Below the pieces are notes generated by a model that did no database searches, was not told where the DNA came from, and worked only from the letters and a program-made list of their open reading frames with translations. This document shows positions 38,901-49,563 of a stretch of DNA of 64,000 bases, one piece after another. Origin of the DNA: Archegozetes longisetosus (Eukaryota > Arthropoda > Arachnida > Sarcoptiformes > Trhypochthoniidae). The DNA is taken from the NCBI GenBank assembly GCA_018873245.2, contig JAEMBT020000003.1, positions 3,119,843-3,183,842 of the forward strand, in the 5' to 3' direction. The position numbers and the translations under genes are program-made. Numbering within the stretch: position 1 is the first letter of the stretch; every line of letters begins with the position of its first letter.

Positions 38901-41598
38901 GGAATTGAATTCGATAGTTCAATAGAATACAAGTGTATAGTTGCCAATTTATAAAGGTTTATTTGGAGTTAGGAGTTGACATTCAAATGAAATATTAAAC
39001 AATAAAAGAGGAATGAGAATTGCTTTTGTTTTATTTATAAACTAAAGTTTACCATACTTATAAATGCCAGATCACAAAACTCGGTCTCCGATTGATGCAC
39101 ACGATACAATACATGTGGTATAAATTCAAGCATGTCTTCACGTGTCTTTCTATTCATCATTGTTGACAATTCTTGATCTAAGTTTCCCTGCACTTCATTC
39201 TCATGTTTATCAATCAAAGTTTGCTTAGTATGCTTTCCTCTTCTATAATATACTCCTTTGTGGTTAGTTCTTGACTTCACTTCTTCGTAATGTGTGCTAT
39301 CGAGTGGACGTAATACAAAAACCTCTTTGCTATCGGTGATCATCAGTGCGTACTATCACAAAAATTGATATAGAGTATGAATTTTAATAGTCTTCAAGTA
39401 TAAACCGATGAGTGTTTGCTTAACATTTTGCTGAATCGATTCTATTCTCATAAGACTTCATATTATGCGTGAATAAACACAAAATTATTCATTAGATATC
39501 ACAACTTTTGCTTAAAACCATGTTTAGCAGATGTGCTGCGCAGTTGAAAACTTAATGATCTTTGATAGTAACAAGACTAAGAACAAGAAAAAGGTGGTCA
39601 CCATGTAAAGACCCCTGTGATGCACATGAGCTTTTTTATTGAATTTAATTTTTAATTTTGTTTTCGCTACTGTATTAAATATTCTAAAAGTTTGCTAATA
39701 TGTTCAATGTTATGGTCTGATGGGAAATATCAAAACGCATCGCTTCTGATTGCTATCAGCGATTATTAAGTTTATGAGTGTATAGTTCACTGCTCAATGA
39801 TTTATTATTTTAGTTCTAGTTAACAAAGTTATAATTTACAAAGTTATGAATAATTTTATAGCTATAGACCTTACGCACACTGTTTGAGCTAAAGATTTCT
39901 TAAAACTGTTATGCTACTTAAACTTGTTTTTGAATTATGAAAAATTTAGACCTGATAGTTATTAAGCTTATTCTACGTAAACGGAGAATCACTTATCAGT
40001 GACGACTTCAAATTAATATTTCTTTTACAAGCATTATGTCTAATGATTTATTGAGTCTGTTGAAAAATTGAAGACAAAATGAATGAGAAAGTCACAATCA
40101 TTAAACCTTAAATGGATAGAGGCCCGACATATCATGATTCAAGCTATAATTAAGTTTTGGCTAAAAGTCTGCAATTTTTGATTCATCAAAATCAAAACTG
40201 CGAGAAAACAATGAATCGATTGATTGAAGCAAATGTTAGGAAATTGAAGACTTAAACCGTTAGGCTAAGTGAAAATTTGATCTGCTCAGCAGAGATCTAA
40301 TGGTTTTACGTAAAGAGTTAGGTTTTACGTACCATCTTATCATTATTTGCACACACAGTGATCGCTGCATTTCCTTTTATGGGCGAAACGATAATTCCAT
40401 GATACAAACAATTGCTGTCAATACTATTTTGGTCGTCTTGTCTTTCACTGCCTTCGACTGATAGATTGGATGATAGAAATTCATTGTTCGGATATATCAG
40501 CACATAATACGTTGTGTTACTATTTTCTGCTCTAATTGTAACTATCTTTTCACTTAACCAAATTGATTCTTCATAATCACTTTTCACTGAATTTCTCTTA
40601 ACTATTTTACGAGTTTCGCTCAATCGTGGAAATACGATCTCATGATGATCTTCATGTATGTATCCCGAAGAATGAAATTGATCTATTGGTTCGTATACTG
40701 AAGACTAGCGAGCGGAAAATTAAGGGTTATATTGTTTTCTCAATTTATTTGATTTTAAATTCGATTCTAAACTTAAAAGCATTTTCCTGAAAACTTGGTT
40801 TGCACAAGTTGCTTTATTGCTATAGTGCTTTATTGTGCTATAGATTTAAAACATTCAAATGAAAGATACCAAATCTAAGTTTATTTGCATTTCGAGACAT
40901 GTTTGCGATAAGAATAAGCGTTTCAGAATTTTTCATATTTATTTTGATGCCTACTTTCCAAAAGTCTGCTAAAAGATTTGGAAGTTTAACCTGATGCCAT
41001 CAATTGGTTAGTAAATAGAAAAATGAAAGGTTTTCACATTAGTAGCAGTGAATACTTTTGTATTTTTTGATTGTAAAAGTAAAAACGATCAAATAGTGCG
41101 AAATGTTATTCGGTAGAAAAAAGAAAGAATAATAAATTGAATATACTATGCTGAAGGCAGGAATTACGCATTGAGAACAAAGATAAGCACTTGTAAAAAG
41201 TGATAATACAATAGTAAATTCAATCTAAAACACATTATATTATTGACTGCTGCAGCTAATGCAATTCTAGAAAATTTGATCTCTAGACGCTATTGATTTG
41301 AGTTTTCATTTTAGAACATATGCAAAGCTTAGAGACATAATCTAGAGGTAAAATAGAAGTATTCATATTCTGCATATCATTCAATCAGATCTAAATGTTA
41401 TTTAGCATAAGAATGACTTACCGACTTTGCAGAATGTAAAATATTCAAAATAGTTAAGCTCACAAGTAATATAATGTTAAATAAGCTGTTCAGTATAAGT
41501 TTATTCTGAACTTTGCTTTTAAAAGCTTTGGTTTCAATTTTTCTCGTCGACGAGTTTGAATAAGAGGGACACAAAATACAGTGTAAAATCCAGTGCAT
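29907..41598 (-). CDS. ADAMTS-like zinc metalloprotease (M12B), 9 exons, 692 aa, no thrombospondin repeat
   Basis: Secreted or membrane-anchored endopeptidase of the reprolysin family. Exons in order: 41598-41422, 40704-40333, 39352-39058, 37321-36877, 36509-36460, 36395-36290, 35902-35774, 31776-31608, 30242-29907; all phases agree (2079 bp). A hydrophobic segment at about residues 33-52 follows a long polar N-terminus, so it is a signal anchor or a late signal peptide. The prodomain starts with [11 protein letters not shown]. Seven arginines (about 315-321) form a furin-type site. The catalytic domain carries HEMGHSLGILHD at 477-488 (zinc-site consensus HExxHxxGxxHD) and a Met-turn YIM at 499-501. 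An ADAMTS-type disintegrin-like/Cys-rich part follows ([34 protein letters not shown]). The protein ends in a basic, Ser/Asn-rich tail without any thrombospondin module. Short forms like this are known in ticks and mites. Exon 3 uses donor GTATGG because it alone fits the next phase. Confidence 0.88.
31777..35773. other. intron 7 of the ADAMTS-like gene
   Basis: This 4-kb intron separates the Met-turn exon from the disintegrin-like exon. It contains the inverted-repeat element at 31890-32098. The 103-codon open frame at 34620-34931 (+) lacks any recognised motif and is treated as chance. Nothing else was identified. Confidence 0.65.
31890..32098. mobile_element. inverted-repeat element (MITE) in ADAMTS-like intron 7
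   Basis: The left arm begins GGTTTATGGTTGATATAAGA. The right arm in reverse complement begins GATTTACGGTTGATGTAGGA. Similarity continues for about 60 bp (AGAGAATGAyrTGGTTAmCAGA shared). The 209-bp unit is non-coding and almost all of it is arm, so the transcript could fold into a long hairpin. No target duplication was identified. Confidence 0.65.
36692..36813. mobile_element. 122-bp Tc1-type MITE in ADAMTS-like intron 4
   Basis: The left end reads CAGTGGATTGAAAAGCTTGA. The right end in reverse complement reads CAGTGGATTGAAGAAATGTA. TA borders both ends (36690-36691 and 36814-36815), the target duplication of the Tc1/mariner superfamily. It lies between the 36877 and 36509 exon borders, 63 bp from the catalytic-domain exon. 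Confidence 0.8.
37810..38249. mobile_element. possible degenerate TIR element with GC-rich ends (ADAMTS-like intron 3)
   Basis: The left end reads TAGGGATCACCCGGGATCCC. The right end in reverse complement reads TAGGGGTTCACCTTTCCGGG. GC-rich ends starting TAGGG resemble hAT-type termini, but no 8-bp target duplication was found. The interior is AT-rich and non-coding. Confidence 0.35.
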
Positions 41599-42994
41599 AG
41601 TTGATAGCAGTTCATGAATGCATTTTCGTAGTCATCATTATTAAACTATTACTCTTAATTATTATAGTATTAAATATTATTCAACTTAAGCCTTGAGGGA
41701 GTTTAAAATAACTTATATGAACATGATTTACATCATTCCAAAGAGTATAACTCCAAAAACTTAATGTTTTGTCTAATTGGATGACCGCAAAGAGACTAAA
41801 GTATAGCCACAAACCCAAAGTATAATAAGCCAAATAAAAAAGCTTTAAAAACTATCACTGGTTTTGCCCCTTTAACCAGAGCTCGAGAATAAAATGTGAA
41901 ATACAAATGCAGGCGTTTCATGGATTTCGTGCTATGATAACAAAATTGGCAAAAACGGAGGTTTCTATTCTGGAGGCTTAGTATTTGGACAGGAAATATA
42001 ATAACAATGCATAACTCTAGTTCAGGACTACTGTATACTTTCGGAAATATTTTTCTCGTTTTCAATTACACTAATGCTGCTAAGAGTTATGTAATTTTCA
42101 TTGTTGTTACTACTTTCATCAAGGATTCTATTTGTTGTGGTTTTGTCTATTATTATGCCTACAAACTACAAATAAATAACTTATTAGGTCCGCTATTATT
42201 TCCGTTTTATTGAAAACTCATGCAATTGTAATTTACATATATCTTCAAAACTTTTGGCATAACTTGAAAAAAATCATTAATCAGTGGTTAGTTTTGAAAA
42301 AAAATTTGTTCGTGAAGAGTAGACTGTAATTATTGGAATAGACAAAAATCAGGCACAAAGTCTATACAGTAAAAAATAGGCATAACTTACCTAAAGCTGT
42401 TTCCGGTGGCCGTACTGTACATGTGCCTGAATTGTCAGACTATTTTTTTAACGCTCACACTATTTGGTATTTGGGGTCACAATTATCAACATCTGCGAGC
42501 CTTTTTTGAATTAAAGTGTGTTAATGATTTTGCATATGAATCAATTTTTAATTGTTTTTGACTCCATTATACAAAATTCATTGATAAAAGGTTTGGGTGT
42601 TTTAATCTGTTCAATCGATAGCGCTGTCGGGCTAGAAAATAGTTTCTCGAAGAATTGATCTCATTTTAATTGTTCTTTGTTCTATTTATCCAAAATATTA
42701 AGCCTAATAACCGAGATCTATGCATTTAATCCAATTTTCAATAATAAACTAAACGGGAAAAAGGGTTGAAACAAAATTTATAGAAATGATGATAGTTTAA
42801 CGCAAGCCTCACCGTTCCAGTAGTCAAGAGATCAGCTAAATTTTCACAATTTGATTGACTTAAAAGTCAGTATAATCAAAATACGAATAAAACTTAGTTA
42901 CAAATTAATGGAATAACGCACTTTGTTGTTATACAAAACAGTGACAGACATACAACTTGCATTGTTTTGTAAACAAATTAATTGGCAATTGTTT
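41599..42994. other. intergenic region upstream of the ADAMTS-like gene
   Basis: About 1.4 kb lies between the ADAMTS-like start and the ancestral end of the damaged membrane-protein gene. Overlapping open frames at 41796-42065 (-) and 42007-42213 (+) are hydrophobic and AT-driven, without splice or motif support. The ADAMTS-like promoter should lie here, but no element stands out. Confidence 0.5.
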
Positions 42995-44380
42995 TTACAT
43001 TGTTGCGACTGCATTTCTTTTCCGAGTGGTTGCAATAAAGACTGCCACAAACACTAAAAGAATGACAATCACTAAAGAATGACAATCACGTAAAATATCA
43101 AAGCAATTAAGGTACAGGAGATCAATTCATCTTGTGGTTTCACTCTGACTTTTGTCACTCGAGAGGAATTGTTGGCGAGTTTCGTTAGAATCAAATCCAT
43201 TTTCTGCATTGTTGGCTTTCTAGCTTTCTCGCCGTTGATTCTAAGATGTATTTCGGTTTTCGGAACAAGCTTTTGACTTTTGCACTTCAAAAATTGGTTT
43301 AAACAAACTCTTATTGACAAAGGTTTAAGTAATCTAAAGTAAAGATGACCCCATCAAAGAAATTATCTTGCAATTTGCCTAAAGATCGGTAGCTGGTCAG
43401 GACTTGACATGACTTTTGCAAAATCGATTAACTTTGTTTTGAGATCTTTTTCTATATGTATAATTGAGAAGAGAATGATTAATAGATAACTTTGGTTTAT
43501 TGATTCAGATCAAAAAAACCTGTGAGGATTGAGAGCTAATTGCATTAACTTGAAATGAATCGCTGGCAACGCAATACAGTGATGAATCTACACCATCTTT
43601 TTGGCCACTAATAAAGCAAAAATCGAGTGGATCTATAACTGTAGTCAACGTTAATTCAAAGTTTCTCATGCTTTTGGAATAAGTATATCTCTCTTCACAC
43701 GCATTCCTCATATCGATTAAATAGTAACGAAGAGATAAACTTTTCATTGAGTGAAAATCACTTTTTTTCTACGAGTTCGATGACAACAAATATGGTTTTG
43801 ATTTCCTCCCAATAGAACATCGTATTTATGAACTCGGATATCACGAAGTTTGGCTCAAACAATAACAAAACTTTGATGTACGGGTCATTGACCAGCATCG
43901 GATATTCTTAAATAGGTTTCGGGTCTGACCAACGAGTGGTCTGATTCCAGTCGAGCAGATCGAGTGTTGTAAAAAATGCTTTATAATTGCTATCGTCTAC
44001 CAGCAGAGTCTATTATTAAGAGTATGGCGAGAAAAAAATTAAATATCAATATTATCTTGGAAAACATTAGATTAGTATTTGATGTTAACCTTAAGTGAGA
44101 GCAAATAGTATTGCGAATCATTGCATTGCAAGCGATCGATAACTATAGCCGCACGACTGTCACCGAATCCTTGGGGCATATCTCCAGTCGGCTCCAATAG
44201 TAATTTGTCTTTTTCTCCTTCAGAACGGGTCAGATAGTACTTACCACCAGCTACGATAGCATAAGAAAAATTGGATGCAGTCGAAGATCGATTCAACTTA
44301 ATGGCTGATTGAAAGGTCGGACAGTTCTGGCTAAGTGTTGAAGCCGGAAATAAGATAAGTGTTAGAAAATTTGTCAACAT
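42995..44380 (-). pseudogene. decaying gene for a type I membrane protein of unknown family
   Basis: Exon 1 (44380-44090) opens with a signal peptide (MLTNFLTLILFPASTLSQ). It joins in phase 0 to exon 2 (44009-43520) and exon 3 (43378 onward). Exon 2 hits an in-frame TAA at 43910-43908, then shifts frame at a seven-A run (43762-43768). Exon 3 shifts at a four-G run (43349-43352). At the 3' end a 17-bp tandem duplication (43059-43089) truncates a hydrophobic helix (CTLIALIFYVIVIL). In the frame expected without the duplication, the helix continues (VFVAVFIATT), then a basic stop-transfer RKR and a stop at 42997-42995. The ectodomain has few cysteines and several N-glycosylation sequons. No family is recognised. 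Two lesions lie in homopolymers, so sequencing error could explain those but not the duplication. A shortened product from exon 1 could still be made. Confidence 0.6.
43059..43089. repeat. 17-bp tandem duplication at the 3' end of the damaged gene
   Basis: AGAATGACAATCACTAA (43059-43075) is followed directly by AGAATGACAATCAC (43076-43089). On the minus strand each copy encodes V-I-V-I-L. Because 17 is not a multiple of three, the frame changes and a TAG arises at 43074-43072. Confidence 0.9.
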
Positions 44381-45183
44381 TTTAAACTTTTGTTTTATTT
44401 CATTTCGAACAGGATATCGATTGAAGTGTGAAAGAATCTCTGAGATAATTCTCAGTGATTTTGTAAGATTTTTGTACTTCAGTAGACGGTTATGTGGTTT
44501 GAGAGTAACAATAAAATGAATTTGGATGAAAGTTGGGGCATTACTGAATTCATTGTTTGTACTATAGTTTATGAGATCCTAATCAATCCAAAAAAATGGT
44601 ATGCAACCGTTATCGCACGCCAGCACGTTCTTATCCAGTTTTCTACTATATTTCATTCCTATTTAAGTGTTTATATTTGAAAAACAAAATCCACAGATGT
44701 ATAACTAAACATTTATAGTAACAAATGATTATTATTTTTTGGTTTAGTTGCGTGTGTGAAAACTCATGAAGCGAAACAAACGCTATATTAAATGTGGCGT
44801 AACTCTCACCTATTTCTCAATTCAACAGTCAAATAGTGTCATTCATTCTAACTATATGTTAAACAGTGGACAATCTATTTTATCATTAAATTTTCATTTT
44901 AAAACTCTAACAATAATTTTCATCGAGTTTTCTTTTTGAATTATTCAAACATGAATTCATTTGAATAATACATCAGAACTTTGCAGCTGACGAAATATAA
45001 CATGAATGAAATTTAGTTGATTTTATATATTTTATCTGACAAATTTAAGAGTCAAAAATAAAGTAATAAACAATTAACTTTATTAATCCATAATGAAAAA
45101 TACATGAAACGATATAGTTTGATAGTAATTAATAATTAAACTAAAAATATAAGTTATATAATTGAAGCCAAAAATTCAATATT
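44381..45183. other. intergenic region between COPA and the damaged gene
   Basis: This holds the COPA 3' flank with a minus-strand AATAAA at 45079-45084 and the presumed promoter of the damaged membrane-protein gene. The small plus-strand open frame at 44492-44680 has no support. Confidence 0.5.
45079..45084 (-). terminator. candidate poly(A) signal of COPA
   Basis: AATAAA on the minus strand, about 100 nt past the COPA stop codon. Confidence 0.5.
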
Positions 45184-48100
45184 TTATCTAAACTGTAATG
45201 GACTTATTCTTAATCCAATACAGTCTTTGCCAACTTGTGCAACATTGCAAACAGTGCACAGACTATTTTTATATTGTGGCAAATAGGATGAATCACATAA
45301 TGGACACTTTTCTTCAGGTTTTCCTCTATAAATAGGTTTATAACTAGCAGCACAGATTGCGAAAGGATTGTGTTCATCGTAATTAAGTTTATACTCATCA
45401 CTAGGAGATTTATCGCAAGCCTGAAGTATTTTTCTAGTTTGTGCCGCAACGTCAGCCTTTGGTCCTAATTCTAACAGACGTCTAGCAAAAGAACCTGCAG
45501 TTTGATAGTTCTTAAGCTTAAAAAATAGGTTCAAAGCGGTTCTAAGAGTTAAAATTTGATGAATAGGCTGTAGTTTGCAATGTGTGAAATATGCGGCCAT
45601 TTCACAGGATCTCTTCTGTTGATCTAACGTATCTTTTGGCAATGACTTGCGTTCCAACTCTAACATTAGGCCTAAAGTGTATTCGCGACATATTTCTAAA
45701 AGTTGTTGTGCTTCTGCGATATCCTGCTTAGTGTCTGCCACTAGGAATAACACATTCAGTAGTAATAAACGAAATTTTTCAACTGCTTCTTGAAATTTGC
45801 CAGAAGTTGTCAGTTGATAGCAAGTCTGCAAGCGTTGTATCAGATCTGTTAGTTTACAACCGATTGCAGGCAATCCTCCCTTTAAGCCTGCGTCGCGCCA
45901 ATTGCGCTGTGGATAACAATACATTGATGGCAAATATGGCAACGCTTGATAACCAGTTCGGGATCGAGAATAAATCATTAGCATCAATGACTTGAGCGGC
46001 TCGAAGTTAACGGCACCGACCTTTCAAGTAGATAGATAAGCAATTAGTCATTTAAACAACTAAAATATCGTGAAAATCAAAGTTAAAAATTTATATATAT
46101 TACTTGATCATGAAGTAGACGGCATGCCGTTTCAAAGGAACCGGCCAATACATGATCGACAGCTAGTTTGGAATTGTTGACCCAATACTGTGTCGGAGGA
46201 ACTCCTTTAGTCGGAGCCACAAAGTAATTTTCATCTCCTGTAGCCGCGGTTGCTGATGAGTCCAATTCAGGAAGATCCAAGTCCTCGACATCCCAACCGG
46301 CGCCTTCGCCCTCGCCCTCTTCGTCTCCCTTATCTATGTCCTCGGCTCCTTCTTCATCCAAATTAAGGTCTGCCTCATCACCCCATCCTTCGCCTCCTTC
46401 TCCATCATCAACGATAATATCAGTTGCAGAAGTCAGACCAGTCTTGCCTTTGGTAGCAGCCATAGCGCCCTCGAAAAATCCTCGCGAAACAGTCAGAAGC
46501 GGCCAGTTCTCTTCACATGGAGATATCGGTGGTGGAGGTTGTAAGAGAACAGCATTTGGATCAGGTGTTGGTAACTGCTTTTCAGGATCAAATGTAGTTT
46601 TTAATGATTCGGCTTCTTCATCGAGTCCATAAGTAGCAGCACATAAGTAAGCCAATGATGTTTGACCACAATTCTTCAATATTTTGACTCTTTCGTGGAC
46701 ATCGCCTAAGAACAGAGCAATTTGAAACTGACCCGAAGTGTCTTTGCGTATTTCTGCGATTTTCATCATTTTTCTCAACTTTTCAAGATTTCCAGTCACC
46801 AAATAGAGAAACGCGAGTTTATCAAAGTTTTTGGTTCTTTGATAAGCCATTTCTACCACCTGATGATTGCCCTGAAGTAGTGCTGCTTCAGCCAATCTCT
46901 CCCAACATGTCTTGTCATCTAAACTACGCGCTGCTTCTAATGCCACCTCAATATTACCACATTCTAATGCAAGTGCAAACCTAGTCTTTTCGTCTTTGAC
47001 AAAATGAAGTGCAACTTCTGGATAGCCTTTCTTTTGTAGATAAGCAATAATAGACTGGCCGACAAGTTTAGCATTTCGCACCATAAGCAAGACTTCATCA
47101 TATTTACGGTTAACTAAAGCGAGTTTAAATCGAAATTCAGTCGGATCGATAGTTAATACTTTAGGTCTGGCCTCACGATCCAAACAATAGACGGATGTGT
47201 CACGAATTCGAGTTATATAAATTGGTAAATCAAGTGTTCGAATAATACCATAATCACCATTAGTTAAGGCGTACTTAATATGATTAGAAGTCGTGTAAAT
47301 GAAGACTCCTGAGTCATCCCACGCGCCACTTTTGATTCGAGTTGTCTCAGTAATAGTACACAAGACATCGATTCTTCGATTACAAATTGTGATTTGATGC
47401 TTACTTAATAGCGAAACGTGTGACATATCACTACTCCATACGACATATTTGACTTTCGGTGTCTTAACTGTTGCTAGAGATCTTCCCTGTTGGACATCGA
47501 ACAGAATAAGACCATCGATGTCGCGCAACAAAAGCATTCCTGTTCCCGCGTAAAAGATTTCATCGCAGCTCGGAGTTGTAAGTTTTTTGGTTACTTCATT
47601 CTTCAAATTCTTCACTTGAACCGAATGAGTGCGATCTAAGACCGCAAACCTATCTCTTGCGATCCAAACAGCTGTTAAACCAGAGGCTCGTTTGGATTCG
47701 GGTGATTCCGGATTCTGCCCGTCACTATCTTTCGGCACAACATATAAATCATAAATACTATTCTCTGCGTTAGAGGTTCTGGTCGACAACAGGACTGCAT
47801 TTGCGGCCGGATTGTAATACATTGAGTAAACGGGATTTCGGCCACGATTTCTCAACTGCATCAATGGTATATCTTTAGCAGTTGTGAAGTCGAGTCGACG
47901 TAGAAAGTTTTCTTTGATATAATAGAGTAAATTGTTTTGAATAGCAAACGCAGGCCTTTCGCGTTCCAATTTGAAGACAACCATTCCTCCATCGTGTCCG
48001 GCAGCAAATAGATTCTGTGTTGGATGTGCCACAAGGATCCAAAAGCGATCGTTTTCTCGTCTAAATGTGTTCAAACACGTCCTTTTAGTTAGATCCCAAA

Positions 48101-49001
48101 CACGAATACTTTTATCTTCAGAATTACTCAAAATAAGTTCTTGCTTCGGATGAAAGATAACACACGAAACATTATTGTAATGTCCGCGACATGTGTCCAC
48201 TTCCCAAGCCTTGGAATCATTCATTCGCCACAACTTTATGAGCCTGTCGTCAGCACCCGAAACGATGAGAGGCATCGATGGATGAAAACAAGCCCAATTC
48301 ACGCCTCGATCGTGACCTTCGAGTACGTGCTTCACAATTGCATCTGATGTCCCGAACAGATCCGTATGACTCGGATTCTTCAGGTGGTCATCTAGTCCTC
48401 CGGGTCCAGGTGCTACATTCTTCTTTCGAAGACCTGATATATCCCAAACTCTAACCGTTTGGTCCAACGACGCCGAAACGACTAAGTCATCGCTCGAATG
48501 AAACTGTGCGCTCATTACATAATGGTTATGACCAGTTAGGACACATATACAAGTCCTTGACTGCCAGTTCCAGATTCTAATAGTTTGATCGTCGGAACAG
48601 CTTAGAATCCATGGATATTCGTGATGGAAGGTTGTGGTACGAATGTAATCAAGATGACCCAATAGTGTAAATATACAGCGACGAGACTTATAGTTCCACA
48701 CCTTTCGAAGAATAAATCAATCAATGACCGAAACCAATACTAAAGATAGATATCAAAAACAAATTTTAAATACTTTAATTTTATAGTCATCACCGCCAGA
48801 AACAAAGAGTGGCTGTTGATTATGAAAAAAGACACCACGAACGGGTCCCTCGTGCTCGTCAAACTTATCAATAAGAGTACAGACTCTATAATCCCATAAT
48901 TGAATTAATCCGTTATGAAGCGATGCCAAAACCCACGGCCTCTTCGGATGAAACGCAACGCCTTTGACTCGCGCTGACTTTGTCTCGAATTTTGTTAGCA
49001 T
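45184..49001 (-). CDS. COPA: coatomer subunit alpha (alpha-COP), 3 exons, 1220 aa
   Basis: Largest B-subcomplex subunit of the COPI coat, which drives Golgi-to-ER and intra-Golgi vesicle budding and binds dilysine cargo signals. Exons 49001-48774, 48701-46104 and 46020-45184 join in phase 0 and give 1220 residues, against 1224 for the human protein. The N-terminus carries two WD40 propellers ([51 protein letters not shown]). A helical solenoid follows ([20 protein letters not shown]), then an acidic linker (about 800-880) and the conserved C-terminal domain that binds epsilon-COP. It ends in paired CxxC motifs and LRISPLQFR. The start is ATG 49001 because the family begins [14 protein letters not shown]; the open frame extends further upstream. 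It is divergent from EXOC8 and shares its promoter region. Confidence 0.97.
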
Positions 49002-49563
49002 TGTTGATCGTTCGCTTTGCAACTGTTGTTGAGATACTTCCTCTAATGTCTTCAATACTAAGAATATCATTAAAGTAATTCAAACATTAATTCTATCACT
49101 TGTTTGTTATCTTGAGATTAATTAAACTCAAGTTGTATTGAATGTAAACGTGGCCTAAGACAAATATTCAAACGTTTGATCAGAAGAAAGGCCTAAGTAC
49201 TAGCTATATACGGGTAACACTTAAGTCCTTCTTGTCGCTAAACATTTATTACTACATTATTTGTGTTTAAAATACCGGTTATCGTAAGTCAAAACTTGAG
49301 CGCATTTTTCATATTCCCTCAACGGCTTATCGTCCGATAAAAAACTGTAAAGTTTGCGGACTTGTCACTGTTTTTATTGTCGAGTAATTCATAAATTACG
49401 TCGCAAAATAGTATGACATAAACATCTGATAAGCAGTAAATAATTTTGTAGAACTATTGCGTAATTTTGTGTCACATCTGATGGGAGTTTAGAGTTTTGA
49501 CTTAAATCAACAGCAAATACACATATAATTTATTGTCAAGAACAAATTTAAATTATCACAAAT
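49002..49563. promoter_or_regulatory. 562-bp divergent promoter region, COPA / EXOC8
   Basis: The only sequence between two oppositely directed housekeeping trafficking genes, so it must carry both 5' UTRs and promoters unless they extend into the coding regions. An inverted GATA-like palindrome (TTATCGTCCGATAA, around 49328-49341) is visible. There is no convincing TATA box, as is common for housekeeping promoters. Confidence 0.55.

Noticed and set aside
37322..39057. An extra coding exon between ADAMTS-like exons 3 and 4, considered because donor GTAAAC at 39052 gave a phase clash
   Set aside because: Donor GTATGG at 39057 gives the right phase directly (ATA A | AC GAA), so no extra exon is needed.
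41796..42213. Overlapping hydrophobic frames on both strands upstream of the ADAMTS-like gene
   Set aside because: Reverse-complement shadows of the same T/A-rich sequence. Neither has start-context or exon support.
43500..43770. Programmed frameshifting at the seven-A run in the damaged membrane-protein gene
   Set aside because: The same gene has an independent nonsense codon, a second frameshift and a 17-bp duplication, so decay or error is simpler.
46083..48701. Plus-strand frames inside COPA, including a Ser/Pro-rich one opposite the acidic linker
   Set aside because: Shadows of a strongly conserved minus-strand coding sequence.
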